NCBI GenBank assembly: GCA_022844405.1
Contig: JALHLV010000015.1
Span: 1 to 64,000, forward strand
Source: Sphingomonadales bacterium
Lineage (GTDB): Bacteria > Pseudomonadota > Alphaproteobacteria > SMXS01
Direction: 5' to 3'
Length of the DNA: 64,000 bases
Shown: in pieces, positions 27,369 to 38,539 of the stretch
How the letters are laid out: each line of letters starts with the position of its first letter
How positions within the stretch are numbered: the first letter of the stretch is position 1
Notes under the pieces: model-generated
The model's input: only the letters and a program-made list of their open reading frames with translations
The model's database searches: none
What the model was told of the DNA's origin: nothing
Position numbers and translations under genes: made by a program

Positions 27369-28259
27369 CTACAGCCGACCGGCCAGCATCTTGATGATGC
27401 CGGAGAAATCCAGGTTGCCATAGCCGTCGGCCGAGAGCTTGCCGTAGAGCTCCTCCGACTGGTGGCCCAGCGGCGTGTTGGCGCCGACGCTGTCGGCGGC
27501 TTCCTTGGCGAGGCGCAGGTCCTTCAGCATCATGTCGACGGCGAAGCCCGGCTTGTAGTCGTTGTTGGCCGGCGAGGTCGGCACCGGGCCCGGTGCCGGG
27601 CAGTATGACGTCATCGACCAGCACTGGCCCGACGCGGTCGACGAGATGTCGAAGAAGGTCTTGGCGTCGAGGCCCAGCTTCTCGGCCAGGTTGAACGCCT
27701 CCGAGGTACCGATCATGCCGATGCCGAGCAGCATGTTGTTGCAGATCTTCGCGGCCTGGCCATTGCCCGGGCCACCCGCGTAGAAAATGTTCTTGCCCAT
27801 GATGTCGAGGATCGGCTTGGCGCGGTTGAAGCCTTCCTGCGAGCCGCCGACCATGAAGGTGAGCGTGCCGGCCTGGGCGCCGCCGACACCGCCCGAAACC
27901 GGCGCATCGACCATCTCGAGGCCCTTCCTGTGGGCGACGGCGATCACGTCGCGCGCCGACTGCACGTCGATGGTCGAGCTGTCGATGATCAGCGTGCCCG
28001 GCGAGGCGCTGTCGATGACGCCGCCTGCTTCGGCGTAGACGCTGCGGACGTGCTTGCCGGCAGGCAGCATGCTGACCACCACATCCACGTCGCGGGCCGC
28101 GTCCTGGGCGGTCGCCACGGCGACGGCGCCGTTCGCCACCGCGCGGTCGACCGCTTCCTTCGACAGGTCGAACGCCTTCAGGCTGTGGCCGGCCTTCAAC
28201 AGGTTGTTGGCCATGTGGCCGCCCATGTTGCCGAGGCCGATGAATCCGATCTTCGCCAT
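27369..28259 (-). CDS. mmsB: 3-hydroxyisobutyrate dehydrogenase
   Basis: NAD-dependent oxidation of 3-hydroxyisobutyrate in valine catabolism. The 296-residue protein begins with the Rossmann signature I-G-F-I-G-L-G-N-M-G-G-H-M-A, has the substrate-binding D-A-P-V-S-G-G-V-G-G-A and the catalytic lysine segment G-N-G-Q-A-A-K-I-C-N-N. It follows the HIBCH gene by 85 nt in the same direction, completing a valine block. Other beta-hydroxyacid dehydrogenases look similar; the context makes this call firm. Confidence 0.93.
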   Translation of the reverse strand: MAKIGFIGLGNMGGHMANNLLKAGHSLKAFDLSKEAVDRAVANGAVAVATAQDAARDVDVVVSMLPAGKHVRSVYAEAGGVIDSASPGTLIIDSSTIDVQSARDVIAVAHRKGLEMVDAPVSGGVGGAQAGTLTFMVGGSQEGFNRAKPILDIMGKNIFYAGGPGNGQAAKICNNMLLGIGMIGTSEAFNLAEKLGLDAKTFFDISSTASGQCWSMTSYCPAPGPVPTSPANNDYKPGFAVDMMLKDLRLAKEAADSVGANTPLGHQSEELYGKLSADGYGNLDFSGIIKMLAGRL

Positions 28260-28344
28260 GTCTCTCTCCCGTTTTGAGGGACGCCTCCCTCGTCTAGCCA
28301 GCGTGCGGACGCCGCTCTGCGGCAGCGGCCCGCCTCATGAACAG

Positions 28345-29424
28345 TCAGTCGACCCGCTCGCCCGGCGCGCCTTCGAAATGGAGGTCGCTCTTGCCGAGCG
28401 CCGCGAAATAGGCGTCGATGTCGGCGTCCGAAACGTGGTCCAGGCTAGCCGGCACCCATTTCGGCGCATTGTCCTTGTCGACGATCACGGCGCGCACGCC
28501 CTCGTAGAAGTCGTGCCCGTCCATGGTGCGGGTGACCATACGGTATTCCATCCGCATGCAGTCATCGAAATTCGACTGGGCGCCCCGGCGCATTTGCTGG
28601 AAGGTGAGCTTGAGGCTGGTGGGCGATTTCTTGCTCAGGGTGTCGAGAGTCTTGAGCGCCCAGTTGGAGCCGTTCAGCTTCAGCGTCTCGATGATGTGCT
28701 CCACCGACGTCTCGCGGAACACCACGTCGATCTGGCCTTCCAGCAGTTTCACCTCCGACGTGCCCGGATCCTCGTGGAAGCTCTTCAGGATGTCCTCGAT
28801 GGCTGCTTTGTCTTTCAGGTCGCTGCTTTCCAGCGCCCGCTGCAACTCGGGCAGCCTTGCCGACGGCGTATAGGTCGTGGCGATGCCCAGGTGCAGCGCG
28901 TCGGCCGGCTTCAGCCGGTCGCCGGTCAGCGCCGAATACATGCCGGTCTCGCCGGGACAGCGCGGCATGAAATAGCTGCCGCCCACATCCGGGAACAGGC
29001 CGATGCCGGTCTCGGGCATGGCGTACATGGTGCGCTCGGTGGCGACACGGAAATCGCCGTGCACCGACAGGCCGCAGCCGCCACCCATGGTGATGCCGTC
29101 GATGAACGCGATATAAGGCTTGGGGTAATTCCTGATGTAGCGGTTCAGCCGGTACTCGTCCCAATAGAAGCCGAGCGCCTTCGGCCGATTCTCCAGGCCG
29201 TTGTTGCGCAGCCACAGGATGTCGCCGCCGGCGCAGAAAGCGCGGTCGCCGGCGCCGACGATCAGCACGGCCTTCACGTCCGGATCGCTTGCCCATTCGA
29301 TCATCTTCGGGTGGATCGCCAGCACCATGGGCTGGTTCAGCGCGTTGAGCGCCTTGGGCCGGTTGAGGGTGATCAGGCCGATGCCGCCGCGCTTCTCGAA
29401 CAGGACCTCTGGTTCGTCGGTCAT
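28345..29424 (-). CDS. 3-hydroxyisobutyryl-CoA hydrolase (enoyl-CoA hydratase/isomerase family)
   Basis: Releases free 3-hydroxyisobutyrate from its CoA ester in valine breakdown. The 359-residue crotonase-fold protein has the oxyanion segment G-G-D-I near 72, G-I-T-M-G-G-G-C-G-L-S-V-H-G and the catalytic glutamate in A-M-P-E-T-G-I-G-L-F-P-D-V-G-G, the pattern that separates HIBCH from plain hydratases, plus the longer C-terminal region. It lies 28 nt after the acyl-CoA dehydrogenase and upstream of mmsB. Confidence 0.92.
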   Translation of the reverse strand: MTDEPEVLFEKRGGIGLITLNRPKALNALNQPMVLAIHPKMIEWASDPDVKAVLIVGAGDRAFCAGGDILWLRNNGLENRPKALGFYWDEYRLNRYIRNYPKPYIAFIDGITMGGGCGLSVHGDFRVATERTMYAMPETGIGLFPDVGGSYFMPRCPGETGMYSALTGDRLKPADALHLGIATTYTPSARLPELQRALESSDLKDKAAIEDILKSFHEDPGTSEVKLLEGQIDVVFRETSVEHIIETLKLNGSNWALKTLDTLSKKSPTSLKLTFQQMRRGAQSNFDDCMRMEYRMVTRTMDGHDFYEGVRAVIVDKDNAPKWVPASLDHVSDADIDAYFAALGKSDLHFEGAPGERVD

Positions 29425-29452
29425 GTCTTCCCCTTCGATGTCAGAAAATGGA

Positions 29453-30595
29453 TCAGCCGTCCTTGAGGATCTGGCGGGAGATGATCACCCGCATGATCTC
29501 GTTGGTGCCCTCGAGGATCTGGTGCACCCGCAGATCGCGCAGGAAGCGCTCGATCGGGTACTCCTTGATGTAGCCGTAGCCGCCGTGAAGCTGCAGCGCG
29601 TCGTTGACGATGTCGAAGCACACGTCGGTGGCGAAGCGCTTGGCCATGGCCGCCTTGGTGGTGGCGCCCGGCAGCTTCTCGTTCACCGCGACGGCGGCCG
29701 AGCGGATCATCAGGCGCGCGGCCTCCAGGTCGGTCGCCATGTCGGCCAGCTTGAACTGGGTGGCCTGGAAATCGGCGATGGCCTGGCCGAACTGTCTGCG
29801 CTCCTTGGTGTAGGCGATGGCCCGCTCCAGGCAGGCGCGCGCGCCGCCGAGCGAGCAGGCGCCGATGTTGAGGCGCCCGCCGTCGAGGCCCATCATGGCG
29901 ATCTTGAAGCCCTCGCCTTCCGCGCCGATGCGGTTGGCGACGGGGACGCGGCAATTGTCGAAAATCACCGCCGAGGTCGGCTGCGACTTCCAGCCCAGCT
30001 TCTTTTCCTGGGCGCCGAACGACAATCCAGGCGTGCCGTTCTCGACCACGACGCAGGAGATGCCTTTCGGGCCGTCCTCGCCGGTGCGGACCATGCAGAC
30101 ATAGATGTCGGACCTGCCGCCGCCCGAGATGAACGCCTTCGAGCCGTTCAGCACGTAGTGGTCGCCGTCGCGCACCGCCTTGGTGCGCAGGCTCGACGCG
30201 TCGGAACCGGCGCCCGGCTCGGTCAGCGCATAGGACGCGATCAGCTCCATGGTGGTCAGCCGCGGCAGCCACTTCTGGCGCTGCTCCTCGGTGCCCCAGT
30301 TGTCGATCATCCACGACGCCATGTTGTGGATCGAGATGAAAGCCGCCGTCGACGGGCAGGCAGCCGCCAGTTCCTCGAAGATGATGGTGGATTCCAGACG
30401 GCCCAGGCCGACGCCGCCCACGTCGTCGCGCACATAGATGCCGGCGAAGCCCAGTTCGGCCGCCTGGCGCAGTTCGGCGACGGGGAAGTGGGACTCCTCG
30501 TCCCAATGGGCCGCGTTCGGCTCGAGCACGTCCTTGGCGAAGGCGCGCGCCGTATCCTGGAACAGGCGCTGGTCTTCGTTCAGTTCAAAATCCAT
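29453..30595 (-). CDS. Acyl-CoA dehydrogenase, probable isobutyryl-CoA dehydrogenase
   Basis: FAD enzyme introducing a double bond in acyl-CoA and passing electrons to ETF. The 380-residue protein has [12 protein letters not shown] near 130, W-I-T-N-like F-I-S-G-G-G, and [11 protein letters not shown] with the catalytic glutamate near the C-terminus, as in short/branched-chain enzymes. ATG 30595 gives the usual M-D-F-E-L-N-E-D-Q start. Being first in a run with HIBCH and mmsB points to isobutyryl-CoA from valine. No methylacrylyl-CoA hydratase or mmsA is in the window. Confidence 0.9.
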   Translation of the reverse strand: MDFELNEDQRLFQDTARAFAKDVLEPNAAHWDEESHFPVAELRQAAELGFAGIYVRDDVGGVGLGRLESTIIFEELAAACPSTAAFISIHNMASWMIDNWGTEEQRQKWLPRLTTMELIASYALTEPGAGSDASSLRTKAVRDGDHYVLNGSKAFISGGGRSDIYVCMVRTGEDGPKGISCVVVENGTPGLSFGAQEKKLGWKSQPTSAVIFDNCRVPVANRIGAEGEGFKIAMMGLDGGRLNIGACSLGGARACLERAIAYTKERRQFGQAIADFQATQFKLADMATDLEAARLMIRSAAVAVNEKLPGATTKAAMAKRFATDVCFDIVNDALQLHGGYGYIKEYPIERFLRDLRVHQILEGTNEIMRVIISRQILKDG

Positions 30596-30731
30596 TCCAT
30601 CCTCCGGCGGCCGCGGGACGCGCGGCCTTGCGCGGGCCCGCTGTCTTGCGGGGCAATTCATACATGGGCGGTCGGCGCGACAAAAGGCGGAAAAGCGGCC
30701 ATCCGGCCAAATCGCGCCCGCCGAAACGCCA

Positions 30732-30763
30732 GCGCCCCGGCCCTCCTGCGAGAACCGGGGCGC
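30732..30763 (-). terminator. Probable terminator after the acylating aldehyde dehydrogenase
   Basis: Perfect 9-bp arms GCGCCCCGG (30732-30740) and CCGGGGCGC (30755-30763) around a 14-nt loop, 20 nt after the stop codon on the minus strand. The following T run is weak (GTTTCG), so termination efficiency is uncertain. Confidence 0.5.
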
Positions 30764-30783
30764 CCGAAGATCGTCGCAGAGGC

Positions 30784-32208
30784 TTAGTGGGCGAACTTCT
30801 CGATGATGTCCTTGCCGAACAGCTCTTCGTCGGACGGGATCACCTTGGTCACCGCCAGCGGCTTGGAGACCCAGGTCTCGTTGATCAGGTCACGCCAGGA
30901 GATGTTGTTGTTCGTGCCGTTGCCGCCCCACGAGCCGCAGCCCAGCGAGAAGGTCTGGCGCATGCCGTTCCACAGATTGCCCGAGTTCGACGCGGCCTGC
31001 GGCTGGTTGACCATGACGCGCGAGGTCTTGGTCGCGTTGGCCAGCTTCAGGATGTTCTCGTCGCTGCTCGAGTAGATGCCGCAGGAGTGACCCTGGCCCT
31101 GATAGGACTGGATCTGGTTGGTCTTCAGGATGGCCTCGTCGATGTCCTTCACGCGGTACAGCGCCATGACCACCGACAGCTTCTCGCCCGAGAACGGGTG
31201 ATCCGGGCCGTAGCCGGTTTCCGGCACGATGAAGAAGGTCTTGCCTTCCGGCAGGTCGATGCCGGCCATGGCCGCGATCTTGGCGGCAGGCTGGGCGACG
31301 ATGGCGGTGTTCAGGTGGCCGTCGTGCCAGATGGTGTGCTGCAGCTTGTCCTTCTCGGCGGCATTGACGACGTAGCCGCCCTTGCCTTCGAGCTTGGCGA
31401 CCATCTGGTCGTAGATCTTGTCGACCAGCACGACCGAGTTGTCCGACGAACACGAGGCCGCCAGGTCAAGGGTCTTGGAGATGCGGATCTTCTCGGCCGC
31501 GTCATCCAGGTCGGCGGTGTCGTCGACGGTGATGACCGCGTTGCCCACGCCCACGCCCAAGGCCGGCGTGCCCGACGAATAGGCCGCGGTGACCATGGCG
31601 CCGCCGCCGGTGGCCAGGATGCGGTCGCATTGCTTCATCAGCTCGTTGGTCTTTTCCAGCGTCGGCGTGTCGATGCCGATGACCAGATCGGCCGGCGCGC
31701 CCATGGCGACGATCGCCTCGCGCATCAGGTCGCAGATCATCTTGTTGGTCAGCTTGGCGCGCGGATGCGGCGCCACGATGATGGAGTTGCGGCCCTTCAC
31801 GGCGTGGATCGCCTTGATCACCGGGGTCGCTTCCGGATTGGTCGACGGGGCCAGGGCGCCGATGACGCCGACCGGCTTGGCGATCTTGATGATGTTGCGC
31901 TCTTTGTCTTCTTCCAGGATGCCCACCGACTTGTCGTCGATGATGTCCATCAGGGTGGCGCGGGTCTTGCGGAAGATCTTGAGGTACTTGCCGTCGTAGT
32001 TGCCCAGCTGGGTCTCGTCCACGGTAAACTGCGCGATCTTCTCGGCGACGCCGGGTTTCGCGACGGCCCACACCATGGCGCGGATCAGCGCGTCGACCTG
32101 CGCCTGGGTGTAATTCTCGATCTGCGCCTGCGCCTTGCGCGAGCGCTCGACGAGGGCGGCGATTTCCTGGGCGGGCGACAGCTCCGTATCGGAAACCAAC
32201 TGCGACAT
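30784..32208 (-). CDS. CoA-acylating aldehyde dehydrogenase (EutE/AdhE/SauS class)
   Basis: Oxidises an aldehyde to its acyl-CoA with NAD(P)+. The 474-residue protein lacks the glutamate and signature of non-acylating ALDHs and instead has the catalytic cysteine in [10 protein letters not shown] (Cys253), the A-P-S-T-N-P nucleotide motif near 121 and [10 protein letters not shown] near the C-terminus, as in EutE, AdhE and sulfoacetaldehyde dehydrogenase. The substrate is open. A TTG at 32220 with GGGAG at the right distance may be the true start, four codons upstream. A divergent LysR gene probably controls it. Confidence 0.82.
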   Translation of the reverse strand: MSQLVSDTELSPAQEIAALVERSRKAQAQIENYTQAQVDALIRAMVWAVAKPGVAEKIAQFTVDETQLGNYDGKYLKIFRKTRATLMDIIDDKSVGILEEDKERNIIKIAKPVGVIGALAPSTNPEATPVIKAIHAVKGRNSIIVAPHPRAKLTNKMICDLMREAIVAMGAPADLVIGIDTPTLEKTNELMKQCDRILATGGGAMVTAAYSSGTPALGVGVGNAVITVDDTADLDDAAEKIRISKTLDLAASCSSDNSVVLVDKIYDQMVAKLEGKGGYVVNAAEKDKLQHTIWHDGHLNTAIVAQPAAKIAAMAGIDLPEGKTFFIVPETGYGPDHPFSGEKLSVVMALYRVKDIDEAILKTNQIQSYQGQGHSCGIYSSSDENILKLANATKTSRVMVNQPQAASNSGNLWNGMRQTFSLGCGSWGGNGTNNNISWRDLINETWVSKPLAVTKVIPSDEELFGKDIIEKFAH

Positions 32209-32387
32209 CTGTGTAGCCAACTGCGTTCTCCCGTTTGAGCGGCAGGTCCTCTCCGAAACCGGCCGCATGCTTCGTGGGTGCACGTCACCCGAAATTACGG
32301 CGCAGACTCTACACAAGACATATTTGCGGGGCCATGCGAAATTGCTCGCCGAACCCCTGCAAAAATCCACAGAAAACGGGTCCGCGC

Positions 32388-33284
32388 ATGTTCAATTGGG
32401 ATGATTTGCGTTACGTGCTCGAACTGTCCAGGCGCGGCCGTCTGGCCGCCGCGGCACGCGCCTTGCAAGTCGACCACACGACGGTGGCGCGGCGCGTGGC
32501 CGCACTCGAAAAAACCTTGAATACCCGACTCTTCGACCGGACGCCGCGCGGCTACGTGCCGACCAAGGCCGGCACCGCGCTGCTCGCCTATGCCGAGCGG
32601 ATCGAGGCCCAGTCGATCAAACTGTACGAAGACGTGTCGGGCGAGGACGCAACGCTGACCGGCACGGTGCGCATGGCCGCGACCGAGGGACTGGCCATCG
32701 AATTCCTCGCCAAGCACATCGGAAAGCTGCGCGAACGCCATCCCGGCATCAGGGTCGAGCTGGTGGCGAGTACACCGCTGCTGGATCTGTCGCGCCGCGA
32801 GGCCGACCTCGCCATCACCCTGTCGCGTCCCCAGTCCGGCCGGCTGATCGCATGGAAGCTGGCGGACTATGCGCTCGGGCTCTACGCGACGCCCTCATAC
32901 CTGCGCAAGAAGCGGCCGATCCGCTCGAAACGCGACCTCGATGACCACGATCTGATCTGGTACATCGACGATTTGGTCACCCTGCCCCAGCTCCGCTTTC
33001 TCGACGACGTCGTCAGGGAGCCGCATATCGTGTTCGAATCGACCAGCGTCGTCGCCCACTTCAACGCAGCGCTGTCGGGCCTGGGGCTGGCTTTCCTGCA
33101 CTGCTTCGCCGCCGAGCCCGACCCCAACTTCGTCCGCGTGCTGCGGGGCGACGTGGAGATCAAGCGCGAGTTCTGGCTGGTGGTGCATGAAGACCTGCGC
33201 CATGTTGCGCGGGTGGAAGCGGTGTGCGATTTTCTCACCGACCTCCTGAAAAAGAACCAGGCCCTGCTCTTGGGCCGCACCTGA
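32388..33284 (+). CDS. LysR-family transcriptional regulator
   Basis: A 298-residue regulator. Residues ~3-62 form the winged HTH (F-N-W-D-D-L-R-Y-V-L-E-L, A-A-A-A-R-A-L, D-H-T-T-V-A-R-R-V, L-F-D-R-T-P-R-G-Y); the rest is the periplasmic-binding-like effector domain. ATG 32388 gives the standard N-terminus. It is divergent from the acylating aldehyde dehydrogenase across about 180 bp, the usual arrangement of a LysR protein and its target. It is followed 10 nt later by hemB, with which it may be co-transcribed by chance of position. Confidence 0.93.
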   Translation: MFNWDDLRYVLELSRRGRLAAAARALQVDHTTVARRVAALEKTLNTRLFDRTPRGYVPTKAGTALLAYAERIEAQSIKLYEDVSGEDATLTGTVRMAATEGLAIEFLAKHIGKLRERHPGIRVELVASTPLLDLSRREADLAITLSRPQSGRLIAWKLADYALGLYATPSYLRKKRPIRSKRDLDDHDLIWYIDDLVTLPQLRFLDDVVREPHIVFESTSVVAHFNAALSGLGLAFLHCFAAEPDPNFVRVLRGDVEIKREFWLVVHEDLRHVARVEAVCDFLTDLLKKNQALLLGRT

Positions 33285-34301
<1,017 letters not shown>

Positions 34302-34343
34302 CGTTTCGCCTTGTCCGGAAGCGATACTGGGGCGACGAGAAAG

Positions 34344-34446
34344 GCCCCCTCACCCTACCCTCTCCCACGAGGGGAGAGGGAAAAGTGTTAACGTCATCAA
34401 TAATATAGCCCCCTCTCCCCTTGTGGGAGAGGGTTAGGGTGAGGGG
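34344..34446. repeat. Inverted pair of CCCTCTCCC-type repeats
   Basis: Left arm (34344-34380) and right arm (34409-34446) are inverted copies built from CCCCTCACCCTA(A)CCCTCTCCC plus its internal complement, separated by a ~28-nt AT-rich spacer. It lies between hemB and bpt. The sequence differs from the GTCATCCCGG family but has the same paired layout. Such CCCTCTCCC repeats are widespread in proteobacterial intergenic DNA. Confidence 0.9.
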
Positions 34447-34560
34447 TAGCCGCGAAGCGGCTCCTGTCGCAATGATTGAATAATGGTCACCACAACCCCC
34501 ATTGACCTTCCATGGCTTCATGCCATGCTTGACGACATCTTCCTGTAATGAAGCGACGAC

Positions 34561-35301
34561 GTGACCGACCAGTTCATCCGCTTTCCCAGGTTCTACCTCA
34601 CGGTGCCGTCCGCGTGCCCGTACCTGCCGGGGCGTCTGGAACAGAAGATCTTCACCGAGTTGAAGGAACCGCACGCGCAGGAGCTGAACGACAGCCTGTC
34701 GAAGGTCGGGTTCCGCCGGTCGCAGAAAGTCGCGTACAAGCCGGCCTGCGACGGTTGCCACGCCTGCATCTCGGTGCGCATCCCGGTGAAGGATTTCGTG
34801 CCCAACCGCACCATGCGCCGCATCGCCCGCCGCAACGGCGACCTGACGCAGACGCCGGTGCCGGCCCACGCCACGCTGGAACAGTTCGAACTGCTCACCG
34901 CCTATCTGAACTCGCGCCATTCGAACGGCGGCATGGCCGGCATGACCGCCATGGACTACGCGACCATGGTCGAGGAGACCCCGGTCAGCACCTATCTGGT
35001 CGAATACCGCCGCCGCCTGCTCGATCCGCTCGACCCGCGCGACCCGCTGATCGGCACCTGCCTGAGCGACGTGCTCGATGACGGCGTGTCGATGATCTAC
35101 AGCTTCTACGATCCGGGCGCGGCGGACCGGAGCCTGGGCACCCACATGATCCTGTCGCACATCGAATGGGCGCGGAAGCTGGGGTTGCCCTATGTCTATC
35201 TGGGCTACTGGATTTCAGGATCGGACAAGATGGCCTATAAGGCGAAATTCCAGCCGCTGGAGATGTACGCCGACGACGCCTGGCGTAAGATGAGACTCTG
35301 A
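34561..35301 (+). CDS. bpt: Aspartate/glutamate leucyltransferase (Bpt, N-end rule)
   Basis: Adds leucine from Leu-tRNA to proteins with N-terminal Asp or Glu, marking them for ClpSAP degradation. The 246-residue protein has A-C-P-Y-L-P-G-R near residue 18, the cysteine cluster C-D-G-C-H-A-C near 63, and the GNAT-like C-terminal half ending Y-V-Y-L-G-Y-W-I. The start is GTG 34561. Bpt and arginyl-transferase Ate share the fold; the bacterial form is normally the leucyl enzyme. Confidence 0.92.
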   Translation: MTDQFIRFPRFYLTVPSACPYLPGRLEQKIFTELKEPHAQELNDSLSKVGFRRSQKVAYKPACDGCHACISVRIPVKDFVPNRTMRRIARRNGDLTQTPVPAHATLEQFELLTAYLNSRHSNGGMAGMTAMDYATMVEETPVSTYLVEYRRRLLDPLDPRDPLIGTCLSDVLDDGVSMIYSFYDPGAADRSLGTHMILSHIEWARKLGLPYVYLGYWISGSDKMAYKAKFQPLEMYADDAWRKMRL

Positions 35302-35320
35302 ACCGCCGGAGACCTCGCCC

Positions 35321-35716
35321 ATGTTGAAACTGCTCGCGACCGCGCTGATCGCCTCATCCCTCTTCGTCGGCGCCGCCATGGCCGCTGACGCCCCGGCCTG
35401 CAAGACCAGCCCCAAGGTCGTCGGCAAGTGCATGACCTTCTACGGCCCGCTGGCGGTGTATAGCGGCAGTCCGTCGCTGCGCCTCTGGCCGGTCGGCACC
35501 AAGCAGCTCTACGGCCTGCGTGGCACCGGCGCAGATCCCGAGAGCGTGGCGCTGCCCGAAAAGCTGCGCGAGCTCCTCGCCACCAATCCGCGCGAAGTGA
35601 ACGGCAAGTGGGAAGTCTGCCCGCTGGAGGCCGAGCGCCCGAACCAGCTCCGCAGCGTCTGCCTGGAAAGCGCGAGCGAGCTGCGGGCGGTGCCGCGCGA
35701 CGCGACAACGCCCTAA
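35321..35716 (+). CDS. Secreted hypothetical protein
   Basis: A 131-residue protein with a good signal peptide ([20 protein letters not shown]). The mature part has four cysteines (A-C-K-T, K-C-M-T, V-C-P-L, V-C-L-E), consistent with periplasmic disulfides, and the stretch [17 protein letters not shown] that I have seen in uncharacterised alphaproteobacterial proteins. ATG 35321, 19 nt after bpt. It is convergent with parC and shares its last 4 bases. No function is known to me. Confidence 0.78.
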   Translation: MLKLLATALIASSLFVGAAMAADAPACKTSPKVVGKCMTFYGPLAVYSGSPSLRLWPVGTKQLYGLRGTGADPESVALPEKLRELLATNPREVNGKWEVCPLEAERPNQLRSVCLESASELRAVPRDATTP

Positions 35717-37950
35717 CTGAACTTGCCGCTCGATGCGAAACCGCGCGGCACCATGCGGCCGGCCTGCGCGCGGGTGCCGGTCCAGTCGAGCAGGTTGGTC
35801 TCGGTCCGGGTGCGGTCGCCCGAGGCCCAGGTGAGGCCATCGGCGAGGGTGAATATCTTGGCGTCGGCGAGGCCGCCGTCCTTGTATTTCTGCAGGGTCA
35901 GGCCGCGGCCGCGCGCCATCTCGGGCAGCTGGTCGCGCGGGAAGATCAGCAGCTTGCGGTTGTCGCCGACGACGGCGACCGTGTCGCCCACCGCCGGCAC
36001 ACAGATCTTCGCCTTCACCTTGCCCTCGACGTTCAGCACCTGCTTGCCGTTCCTGGTCTGGGCGAGCGCGCCGTCGGCGTCGACGATAAAGCCGCGCCCG
36101 TCGGAGCTGGCGACCAGCAGCCTGGCCCCCGGCGTGTAGGTCATGGCCACGATCACGTCGTCGGTCGCCGGCAGGTCGATCATCAGCCTCACCGGCTCGC
36201 CCATGCCGCGCCCCCCGGGTAGCTTGTCGCAGCCCAGGGTGTAGAAGCGGCCATTCGAGGCGAACAGCAGCAGCTTGTCGGTGGTCTGGGCGTGGACCTG
36301 GAAGGCGGGCCCGTCGCCGTCCTTGAACTTGATCTCGGCCGACTTGTCGACATGACCCTTCATGGCGCGGATCCAGCCCATCCTGGACAGGATCACCGTC
36401 ACCGGCTCCTTCTCGATCAACGCCTCAGGCGTCGCCATGTCGACGGCGGCCGCCTCGCCGAACAGGGTGCGGCGCGCGCCCAGCACGGTATCCTTGCCGA
36501 AGCGCTTGCGCAGCGCGTCCAGCTCCAGCCGGATCGCGAGGCGCTGCTTCGACGGGCTGTCGATCAGCGCGGCCAGCTCGGCCTGCTCGGCCTCCAGCCC
36601 GGAATATTCCTTGAGGATGCCCTCTTCCTCCAGCCGGCGCAGGGCGCGCAGCCGCATGTTGAGGATCGCCTCGGCCTGCACCTCGGTCAGCTCGAAATGC
36701 GCCATGATCACCGGCCTGGGCTCGTCCTCGCGGCGGATGATGGCGATCAGCTCGTCGAGGTTGAGGAACACGATCATGTAGCCGCGCAGGATCTCCATGC
36801 GCCGTTCGATGTTGCCCAGCCGGAACCGCGACCGCCGGACCAGCACCTCGATGCGGTGATCGAGATAGGCCTGCAGCGCCTCCTTCAGCGACATGACCCT
36901 GGGCACCTGGTCCTTGTCGAGTACGTTGAGGTTGAGCGGAACGCGGGTCTCCAGCTCGGTCAGCCGGAACAGGCTTTCCATCAGCACCGCGGCATCGACC
37001 GAGCGTGCGCGCGGCTCCAGCACGACGCGGACCTTGTCGGTCGACTCGTCGCGCACGTCGGCAAGCAGCGCGGTCAGCTTGCGGTTGTTGATGAGCTCGG
37101 CGATCTTCTCGATCAGCTTGGACTTCTGCACCTGGTACGGGATTTCCGTGACCACGATCTGGTAGGTGCCGCGGCCCTGGTCCTCGATCTCCCATTTGGC
37201 GCGCAGCCGGAAGCCGCCGCGGCCGGTCTCGTAGGCGCGGGCGATGCTGTCGGCCGGCTCGACGCAGATGCCGCCGGTCGGGAAATCCGGCCCCTTCACA
37301 TGCACCAGCAGTTCGGCGACGGTCGCGCCCGGATGGGCCAGCAGGTGCTGCATGGCGAGGCTGAGTTCGTCCACATTGTGCGGCGGGATGCTGGTCGCCA
37401 TGCCGACGGCGATGCCCTGCGAGCCATTGGCCAGCAGGTTCGGGAAGCCGGCCGGCAGGACGAGCGGCTCCTCGTCGAGGCCGTCATAGGTCGGGCGGAA
37501 ATCGATGGCGTCCTGGTCGAGGCCCTCGAGCAGCGCCTCGCCCACATGGGTCAGCCGCGATTCGGTGTAGCGCATGGCGGCGGCGTTATCGCCGTCGATG
37601 TTGCCGAAATTGCCCTGCCCGTCGATCAGCGGATAGCGGACGGCGAAATCCTGCGCCAGGCGCACCAGCGCGTCGTAGATCGACTGGTCGCCATGCGGGT
37701 GGAACTTGCCCATGACGTCGCCGACGACGCGGGCGCATTTCTTGTAGCCGGAGTTCGGATCGAGCCGCAGCTGCTGCATGGCGAACAGCAGCCGCCGGTG
37801 CACCGGCTTCAGCCCGTCGCGCACGTCAGGCAGCGAGCGCGCCATGATCGTCGACAGGGCATAGGACAGGTAGCGCTCGCTGAGCGCATCGCCAAAGGGC
37901 ACGTCGCGGATGTTGTCGCCGCCGGCCGCCGGAGGGGTCAGTTCATTCAT
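35713..37950 (-). CDS. parC: DNA topoisomerase IV subunit A
   Basis: Decatenates daughter chromosomes with ParE. The 745-residue protein has the catalytic tyrosine in A-M-R-Y-T-E-S-R-L (Tyr128), the [20 protein letters not shown] start of the cleavage domain and C-terminal beta-propeller blades. At the quinolone pocket the sequence [10 protein letters not shown] has Gln89 where E. coli has Ser80; I recall this as usual in alphaproteobacterial ParC. ATG 37950. It lies near recO and era as in relatives. Confidence 0.96.
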   Translation of the reverse strand: MNELTPPAAGGDNIRDVPFGDALSERYLSYALSTIMARSLPDVRDGLKPVHRRLLFAMQQLRLDPNSGYKKCARVVGDVMGKFHPHGDQSIYDALVRLAQDFAVRYPLIDGQGNFGNIDGDNAAAMRYTESRLTHVGEALLEGLDQDAIDFRPTYDGLDEEPLVLPAGFPNLLANGSQGIAVGMATSIPPHNVDELSLAMQHLLAHPGATVAELLVHVKGPDFPTGGICVEPADSIARAYETGRGGFRLRAKWEIEDQGRGTYQIVVTEIPYQVQKSKLIEKIAELINNRKLTALLADVRDESTDKVRVVLEPRARSVDAAVLMESLFRLTELETRVPLNLNVLDKDQVPRVMSLKEALQAYLDHRIEVLVRRSRFRLGNIERRMEILRGYMIVFLNLDELIAIIRREDEPRPVIMAHFELTEVQAEAILNMRLRALRRLEEEGILKEYSGLEAEQAELAALIDSPSKQRLAIRLELDALRKRFGKDTVLGARRTLFGEAAAVDMATPEALIEKEPVTVILSRMGWIRAMKGHVDKSAEIKFKDGDGPAFQVHAQTTDKLLLFASNGRFYTLGCDKLPGGRGMGEPVRLMIDLPATDDVIVAMTYTPGARLLVASSDGRGFIVDADGALAQTRNGKQVLNVEGKVKAKICVPAVGDTVAVVGDNRKLLIFPRDQLPEMARGRGLTLQKYKDGGLADAKIFTLADGLTWASGDRTRTETNLLDWTGTRAQAGRMVPRGFASSGKFS

Positions 37951-38172
37951 ACGCCGAATATAGCAGGACGGGCGTTATTCGCTACCAGATGATGTGGGTT
38001 TTCCCAACCTATCCTCATTCATTATCGTCATGCCCGCGCACGCGGAGGGGATATACTGATTTAAGCCAACCGAAGCAAAAATGGCTGGCTTATGCGAACT
38101 TTGCCGTCGATTGTTGGGGCGTTACGAGAGAAGCCGGTCGTTACAATCCCGTGCATCCTCGACCGATGACCG

Positions 38173-38487
38173 TTGGGGGATTGGTTGAAAATCAGATCCT
38201 GGGTGATAGGCGGTTTCGTAGGCGCGGCCCTCTTGTGGCTCATTTTCGAGGTCATGAGCACGGTAGCCGTGATCGACACAACCGGGCAGATTACTAGCGT
38301 GGTCCTTACAAACAATGTCGAAGTTCAGCGCCTTCATGCTCTGCCGAGTGGCTTGTTCGTTTCGATCGCTCGGCTCGAAGGAGTTATTGAAATCCGCTGC
38401 CGCGACGGCTCCAAGCGCCAAATGTCGTACGTTACCCACCACCTACGTAATTGGCAGAAGATTGCCGGAGAGCGGCCATGCGGCTAG
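38173..38487 (+). CDS. Small single-pass membrane protein, unknown
   Basis: Not recognised. The frame starts at TTG 38173, or better at TTG 38185, which has GGGGGA upstream. It encodes about 100 residues with one transmembrane helix (I-G-G-F-V-G-A-A-L-L-W-L-I-F-E-V) and a short exported or cytoplasmic tail rich in charged residues, ending R-N-W-Q-K-I. The local base composition is clearly lower in G+C than the neighbours and codon third positions are less GC-biased, which fits recent acquisition or a non-coding frame. It fills a spacer between parC and recO that is usually empty. Confidence 0.4.
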   Translation: MGDWLKIRSWVIGGFVGAALLWLIFEVMSTVAVIDTTGQITSVVLTNNVEVQRLHALPSGLFVSIARLEGVIEIRCRDGSKRQMSYVTHHLRNWQKIAGERPCG

Positions 38488-38539
38488 CTCAAGAGCCACG
38501 TGCTGGCCTGCCCCGCGCACCCCATGACTACATTGGTAG

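Noticed and set aside
35713-37950. Gln89 in ParC as an acquired quinolone-resistance change
   Set aside because: I recall Gln or other non-Ser residues as the natural state in alphaproteobacterial ParC, so it is noted in the gene entry but not treated as a mutation.
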